This document shows positions 5,882-8,525 of a stretch of DNA of 8,525 bases, one piece after another. The DNA comes from JADHUC01 sp964617665 (GTDB lineage: Bacteria; Planctomycetota; Planctomycetia; Pirellulales; Pirellulaceae): contig CAZUAH010000591.1 in assembly GCA_964617665.1 (NCBI GenBank), positions 1 through 8,525 of the forward strand, in the 5' to 3' direction. The notes beneath the pieces were generated by a model. The model was not told where the DNA came from and ran no database searches. It was given only the letters and a program-made list of their open reading frames with translations. The position numbers were made by a program, and so were the translations under genes. Positions within the stretch are counted from its first letter, which is position 1. Every line of letters begins with the position of its first letter.

Positions 5882-5903
5882 CAAATATCTATATTATAAA
5901 AAT

Positions 5904-6158
5904 ATGACTTTAACAGCAAAACAATTTAGTCAACTTACCACCAAGAAAGATTTTGATAGACTAGAAAAAAATCAAAACGATCTTAGGGGTGATGTGAAAG
6001 ACCTTATTTCAGTTATTGAAAATTTTACAAAAAAAGTAAGTGATTTTGAAATTGAAATGGCTGCAAATCAAGGTGCCCATGGTCGATATGAGGGAAGGAT
6101 CGAAGATTTAGAAAGAAAGGTTGATAAACTGATGCCTTTGTTCAAAAGAAAAAAATAG
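5904..6158 (+). CDS. 84-aa coiled-coil protein, first of a tandem paralogue pair
   Basis: I do not recognise a named family. The N-terminal part (residues 9-31, QLTTKKDFDRLEKNQNDL...) contains a 'L-x-T-K-x-D-f/l' motif shared with the next gene, aligned without gaps from residue 1. The remainder has heptad-like hydrophobic spacing (LISVIENFTKKVSDFEIEM, then IEDLERKVDKLMPLF), suggesting an oligomerising coiled coil with a basic tail (FKRKK). There is no signal peptide or membrane helix. The gene follows a consensus promoter but has no SD. The next gene starts 1 nt after its stop, so the two are probably co-translated. Function is unknown; DNA or protein scaffolding is possible. Confidence 0.7.
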   Translation: MTLTAKQFSQLTTKKDFDRLEKNQNDLRGDVKDLISVIENFTKKVSDFEIEMAANQGAHGRYEGRIEDLERKVDKLMPLFKRKK

Positions 6159-6159
6159 T

Positions 6160-6321
6160 ATGTCCATATCAACCGAGAAGCTCCATAAACTTGCTACTAA
6201 GAATGATTTAAAAAAACTTGAGGCTAAACTAGGTCAGATTGAAGCAAAAATGAATTTGATTCTTGGAGCTATAAACATGGTGACAAAGGAGAAGAAAAAG
6301 AAGAAGTGGTTTTTTAACTAA
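6160..6321 (+). CDS. 53-aa small protein, second of the tandem paralogue pair
   Basis: This short gene starts with ATG 6160-6162, one base after the previous stop, and ends at TAA 6319-6321. Its first 21 residues (MSISTEKLHKLATKNDLKKLE) align gap-free with the start of the 84-aa neighbour, sharing Met1, Leu11, Thr13, Lys14, Asp16, Leu20 and Glu21. The rest is a short helix (KLGQIEAKMNLILGAINMV) and a Lys-rich tail ending KKKKKWFFN. It looks like a shortened duplicate of its neighbour that forms a coiled coil with it or with itself. No SD is visible, so translational coupling is likely. The paralogy and tight spacing are the main support for calling it a gene. Confidence 0.65.
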   Translation: MSISTEKLHKLATKNDLKKLEAKLGQIEAKMNLILGAINMVTKEKKKKKWFFN

Positions 6322-6331
6322 ATAAAATTAT

Positions 6332-6907
6332 ATGCCCATAAAATCCTTTAAAGTCTCAACGCAAAAGAAAAATAGACACCGTTTATGTCTTGGTGATTAT
6401 CTTGAAATACTTCATCAATACGACCCTAAACAGAAACTGCCCTTAGGACTTGGTAAAGCAGTTATTTATTATGAAAAGAAGCAAATAATATTAGAATTCC
6501 CCACAGTAGAGAATACTACCGCAGGTGAAATGTATGATATAGCGGAGAAGTTAACTTGTTCCTCTTTCTTTGACGGTGATTCTTTTTTGGTGGCAATAAC
6601 TGAAAATGCTACTGTCTGCATTCGTTATGGTGCTGATTGTATATTCATCAAAAAGGACGAAGTTAAAGATTTTTTAGACTATATGCTTGGCAAGCCCCAA
6701 AAAACCTATTTAGCCCGTTTGAAAAAAGAGGAACAAGAAATAGAAAAAGACATCGAGAATCATGATGTATGGAGTAAGAAATTTTATAAATTAGAAAAAG
6801 ACAGAGAAAAATTAGAAGAAAAGAAAAAGGAACTGGCGAAAGAGAAAAAAATAATACAGCAATTAAAAAGAAAAATTGTCGACATGAAAAAAAATAAGAA
6901 AAAATAA
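6332..6907 (+). CDS. 191-aa hypothetical protein with C-terminal Lys-rich coiled coil
   Basis: I cannot assign a family. Residues 1-120 look like a compact alpha/beta domain: strands around KAVIYYEKKQIILEFP (42-57), SFLVAIT (84-90) and ATVCIRYGADCIFIKK (93-108), and a helix DEVKDFLDYML (109-119). Cys19, Cys76, Cys96 and Cys103 do not form an obvious metal motif. Residues about 125-191 are a very basic coiled coil (KKEEQEIEKD, LEKDREKLEEKKKELAKEKK), which could bind nucleic acid or a partner. The gene lies 10 nt after the 53-aa gene and is probably the last of the three-gene operon driven from 5840-5867. No SD is evident. Confidence 0.75.
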   Translation: MPIKSFKVSTQKKNRHRLCLGDYLEILHQYDPKQKLPLGLGKAVIYYEKKQIILEFPTVENTTAGEMYDIAEKLTCSSFFDGDSFLVAITENATVCIRYGADCIFIKKDEVKDFLDYMLGKPQKTYLARLKKEEQEIEKDIENHDVWSKKFYKLEKDREKLEEKKKELAKEKKIIQQLKRKIVDMKKNKKK

Positions 6908-6988
6908 TCTCTTTTTTTATTCTTAATAGCGTAGGATAAAGGACGTTATTCAATACTATTAATCTTAATAATTTATATTTGGTCAATT

Positions 6989-7954
6989 ATGAAAAATTTA
7001 CCAAAAATCATCAAAAATGATCTTCCGGCTGAATTGCCCAGGGCGATAGCCCAAGCCGGAAACCTGGCCGCAAAAAAATATGTGGAATTTTTTACGGCAG
7101 AAATTAGAAATCCAAATACCCGAAAAGCCTACATGCAACGGATTAGGCATTTTCTTTCATGGTGTGAGGATAAAGGTATAGCCTTAGAACAGCTTACGCC
7201 GTTCATGGTGGCCGCTTATATCGAGGAATTAGGAAAGACCAGGGCTATTTCAACTGTGAAACAATCCAGAGCTTCTATTAAACAGTTATTTGATTACTTG
7301 GTGGTTGGCCAAGTAATAGAAAACAATCCTATTGCCCCGGTCAGAGGACCGAAAGAAAAAACCAGCGAGGGAAAAACGCCGGTTCTTTTTAAAGACGATG
7401 CCAGGACGCTCTTAGCGTCTATTGATGATCGTTATATTATTGGTTTACGAGATAAGGCCATTGTGGCCTTAATGATATATTCTTTTGCCCGGGTTGGAGC
7501 TGTCGTCCGGATGAAAGTAAAAGACTACTATGTTCAAGGTCGAAGGGCCTGGTTTGTACTTCATGAGAAAGGCAGTAAGTATCGGAGGATCCCGGCCCAC
7601 CATAAAGCCGTGGAGTACATCGAGCGATATATTGAAACGGCCAAACTTGAAGATGATCCAAACGGCTTATTGTTTCGTTCTATTGGTGGTCGTGGTCGTG
7701 GACTTAGTAAGAACGGATTACATATTAATAATGTCCTAGACATGATTAAACGAAGAACCAAAGCCGTTGGCCTGCCTCCTGAAATATGTTGTCATACTTT
7801 CAGGGCTACCGGCATTACCAACTATATGGAAAATGGTGGTGACATTGAAACGGCGGCAGAGATCGCCGGTCATGTTTCGACCAAGACGACCCAGGTTTAT
7901 AATAGAAGTCGTGATAGTTTGAAGTTATCAGAGATTGAGCGAATTAGGATATAG
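6989..7954 (+). CDS. Tyrosine recombinase / integrase
   Basis: This 321-aa protein matches the phage integrase / XerC-XerD family, which cuts and rejoins DNA through a covalent 3'-phosphotyrosine. Residues about 29-120 form the SAM-like core-binding domain (NPNTRKAYMQRIRHFLSWCE, then ISTVKQSRASIKQLFDYL). The catalytic domain (about 130-321) has the full set: Arg168 (SFARVGA), Lys194 (HEKGSKYRRIP), His269 and Arg272 (HTFR), His295 (IAGHVSTKT) and the nucleophile Tyr304 (TQVYNR). All six residues are present, so it should be active. The length is close to Xer proteins and no arm-binding N-terminal domain is obvious, so dimer resolution is an alternative to integration. It starts 81 nt after the 191-aa gene in an AT-rich spacer with no clear SD, and converges with the membrane-protein gene. 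Confidence 0.93.
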   Translation: MKNLPKIIKNDLPAELPRAIAQAGNLAAKKYVEFFTAEIRNPNTRKAYMQRIRHFLSWCEDKGIALEQLTPFMVAAYIEELGKTRAISTVKQSRASIKQLFDYLVVGQVIENNPIAPVRGPKEKTSEGKTPVLFKDDARTLLASIDDRYIIGLRDKAIVALMIYSFARVGAVVRMKVKDYYVQGRRAWFVLHEKGSKYRRIPAHHKAVEYIERYIETAKLEDDPNGLLFRSIGGRGRGLSKNGLHINNVLDMIKRRTKAVGLPPEICCHTFRATGITNYMENGGDIETAAEIAGHVSTKTTQVYNRSRDSLKLSEIERIRI

Positions 7955-7965
7955 CGTTAAATTTA

Positions 7966-8400
7966 TTACTTATAGCTTTTTAGTACTTTTAAAATAAATT
8001 TTTTGAATTTTTTAATATTTCTGTCCAAAGGTTTTGCTATTAGTATTGAAATAGCACCTAAAAAAGGAGTTGAAATTAAAGTTGCTACAAAAATTTGCCA
8101 TGGCAGTTGAAGGTTTGAAAACCAAACATTAATTTCGCCCAAAAACATAACTAGAGGTTTATATATAAAAATACGCCATATAAGTATATTTATTACCAAT
8201 ACTAATATATTAATAATTTTGTAAAGTTGCACTATCTTATCAACTATAATTTCTATCGTTTCTGAAAGACCATGAAGACTATTCACTGTATCTTCATTTG
8301 CTTTCACTGTGCCTTTCACATGGCTACTTATTAAATCAACAGTTTCTTTTTGTACTTCTGTTAATTCTTTATTAGACAAAGAGTCATTTGTGTTTTCCAT
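7966..8400 (-). CDS. 144-aa membrane protein with two predicted TM helices, unknown function
   Basis: I do not recognise a family. Residues 1-58 are soluble, polar and helical (NKELTEVQKETVDLISSHV; SLHGLSETIEIIVDKI). Two hydrophobic segments follow at about 61-80 (KIINILVLVINILIWRIFIY) and 101-122 (WQIFVATLISTPFLGAISIL plus IA), then a basic tail (123-144, DRNIKKFKKFILKVLKSYK). Positive charge after TM2 favours a hairpin with both termini in the cytoplasm. It is visibly more AT-rich than the integrase it converges on, so it may be a later acquisition. No SD is seen before ATG 8400-8398, but a promoter-like pair lies just upstream. A holin-like, immunity or exclusion role is conceivable but unsupported. 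Confidence 0.65.
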   Translation of the reverse strand: MENTNDSLSNKELTEVQKETVDLISSHVKGTVKANEDTVNSLHGLSETIEIIVDKIVQLYKIINILVLVINILIWRIFIYKPLVMFLGEINVWFSNLQLPWQIFVATLISTPFLGAISILIAKPLDRNIKKFKKFILKVLKSYK

Positions 8401-8416
8401 ATACTTGTAAATAATA

Positions 8417-8445
8417 ATTATAAACTTACTATAACAAACAGTCAG
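8417..8445 (-). promoter_or_regulatory. Candidate promoter for the membrane-protein gene
   Basis: On the minus strand CTGACT (8440-8445) lies 17 nt from a perfect -10 TATAAT (8417-8422). The start would be near 8410, leaving only about 10 nt of leader, which agrees with the absence of an SD. Confidence 0.45.
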
Positions 8446-8457
8446 GAATTGTAAAAT

Positions 8458-8481
8458 GCGTCGAGAGATTGACGCTTTTTT
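8458..8481 (+). terminator. Terminator-like hairpin before the partial tRNA
   Basis: GCGTC (8458-8462) pairs with GACGC (8471-8475) around an 8-nt loop, followed by six T (8476-8481) and preceded by a short A-run (8453-8456). The stem is only 5 bp, so strength is moderate. No plus-strand gene ends close upstream; it may insulate the tRNA from element transcripts. Confidence 0.5.
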
Positions 8482-8489
8482 ATATTTTG

Positions 8490-8507
8490 GGAAAGGTGGC
8501 CGAGCGG
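8490..8507 (+). tRNA. 5' end of a tRNA-Ser-like gene, broken off
   Basis: GGAAAGGTGGCCGAGCGG fits the start of bacterial tRNA-Ser: a 7-nt acceptor strand (8490-8496), T8 G9, GCC opening the D stem (8499-8501) and the D-loop GG. The bases that follow do not supply the GGC needed to close the D stem, so the gene is not continued within the window. It may be a truncated tRNA, a recombination scar, or a coincidental match inside a short open frame. Confidence 0.35.
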
Positions 8508-8525
8508 ATCCCGACGACGCCGAAG
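8508..8525. other. GC-rich tail unlike the rest of the window
   Basis: The final 18 bases, from 'ATCCCGACG' on, are GC-rich, while the preceding 500 are strongly AT-rich. The break falls exactly where the tRNA-Ser match stops and next to a GGATCC site. A sequence junction (recombination end, chimeric read or contig end) would explain this. Confidence 0.35.

Noticed and set aside
6925..6950. Hairpin AATAGCG / CGTTATT in the spacer before the integrase
   Set aside because: Seven pairs with a wobble and a 12-nt loop in AT-rich DNA, without a T-run after it; too weak to call a terminator or operator.
1..8525. TGA reassignment (code 25 or 4), as in some CPR lineages
   Set aside because: All main genes are full length under the standard code, use TGG for Trp and contain no in-frame TGA. 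Only TAA/TAG stops are used, but the number of genes is too small to mean anything.
8456..8525. Open frame MRREIDAFLYFGKGG running off the right edge
   Set aside because: It overlaps a hairpin/T-run and the tRNA-like match and is only 23 codons. An AGGAA upstream is weak support, so it is not listed as a gene.
7955..8525. Classical attL at a tRNA gene
   Set aside because: Integrases usually use the 3' part of a tRNA and the element lies beyond that 3' end. Here only a 5' portion is seen, pointing away from the integrase, and no second copy of the sequence occurs in the window.
1..8525. CRISPR arrays, insertion sequences or transposase genes
   Set aside because: No regularly spaced repeats, terminal inverted repeats or transposase motifs were seen; the only recombinase is the tyrosine recombinase.

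Overview
The window is AT-rich and compact and carries the core of a bacterial integrative or plasmid-like mobile element. It encodes a VirD4/TraD-type coupling ATPase, a Replication-relaxation (Replic_Relax) family protein, a DnaG-like CHC2/Toprim primase and a complete tyrosine recombinase, with several small orphan proteins between them. The gene style suggests a Candidate Phyla Radiation (Patescibacteria) host: a membrane-anchorless coupling ATPase of the 'DPHG' type beside Replic_Relax, Lys-rich coiled-coil orphans, and mixed use of Shine-Dalgarno and SD-less starts. This taxonomic call is an inference from gene content only. The listed genes stop with TAA or TAG and use TGG for Trp, so nothing suggests an altered genetic code.

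Left part (1-1544): a decayed 3' copy of a coiled-coil gene, then the intact gene (299 aa, coiled coil - FN3-like - coiled coil), converging on a 104-aa orphan gene on the minus strand. The orphan has a clear promoter, a hairpin-bearing leader and an intrinsic terminator. Middle (1545-4432): a two-gene operon for the coupling ATPase and the Replic_Relax protein, the likely DNA-processing and DNA-transfer module.

The most striking stretch is 4433-4771. It has an extended -10 promoter, then about 270 nt that fold into a closed multibranch structure (9-bp long-range closing stem and several perfect internal stems), then a strong bidirectional terminator. I read it as an independently transcribed structured non-coding RNA that I cannot assign to a known family. 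It contains two sets of competing pairings and a tiny ORF with a good SD.

Right part: the primase (minus strand, 4772-5776) and a three-gene operon of small proteins (plus strand, 5904-6907) diverge from a dense control region. That region holds a consensus promoter, an inverted repeat over its -35, and a palindrome that can sequester the primase SD. The integrase (6989-7954) converges on an AT-rich two-TM membrane protein gene (7966-8400, minus). The window ends with a terminator-like hairpin and a sequence matching the 5' end of a tRNA-Ser that breaks off into unrelated GC-rich bases.

Together, the integrase would move the element, the primase would support its replication or second-strand synthesis, and the ATPase plus Replic_Relax protein would process and pump DNA. 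The structured RNA sits between the transfer and replication modules, where a copy-number, transfer-control or packaging RNA could act; its function is not shown by the sequence.
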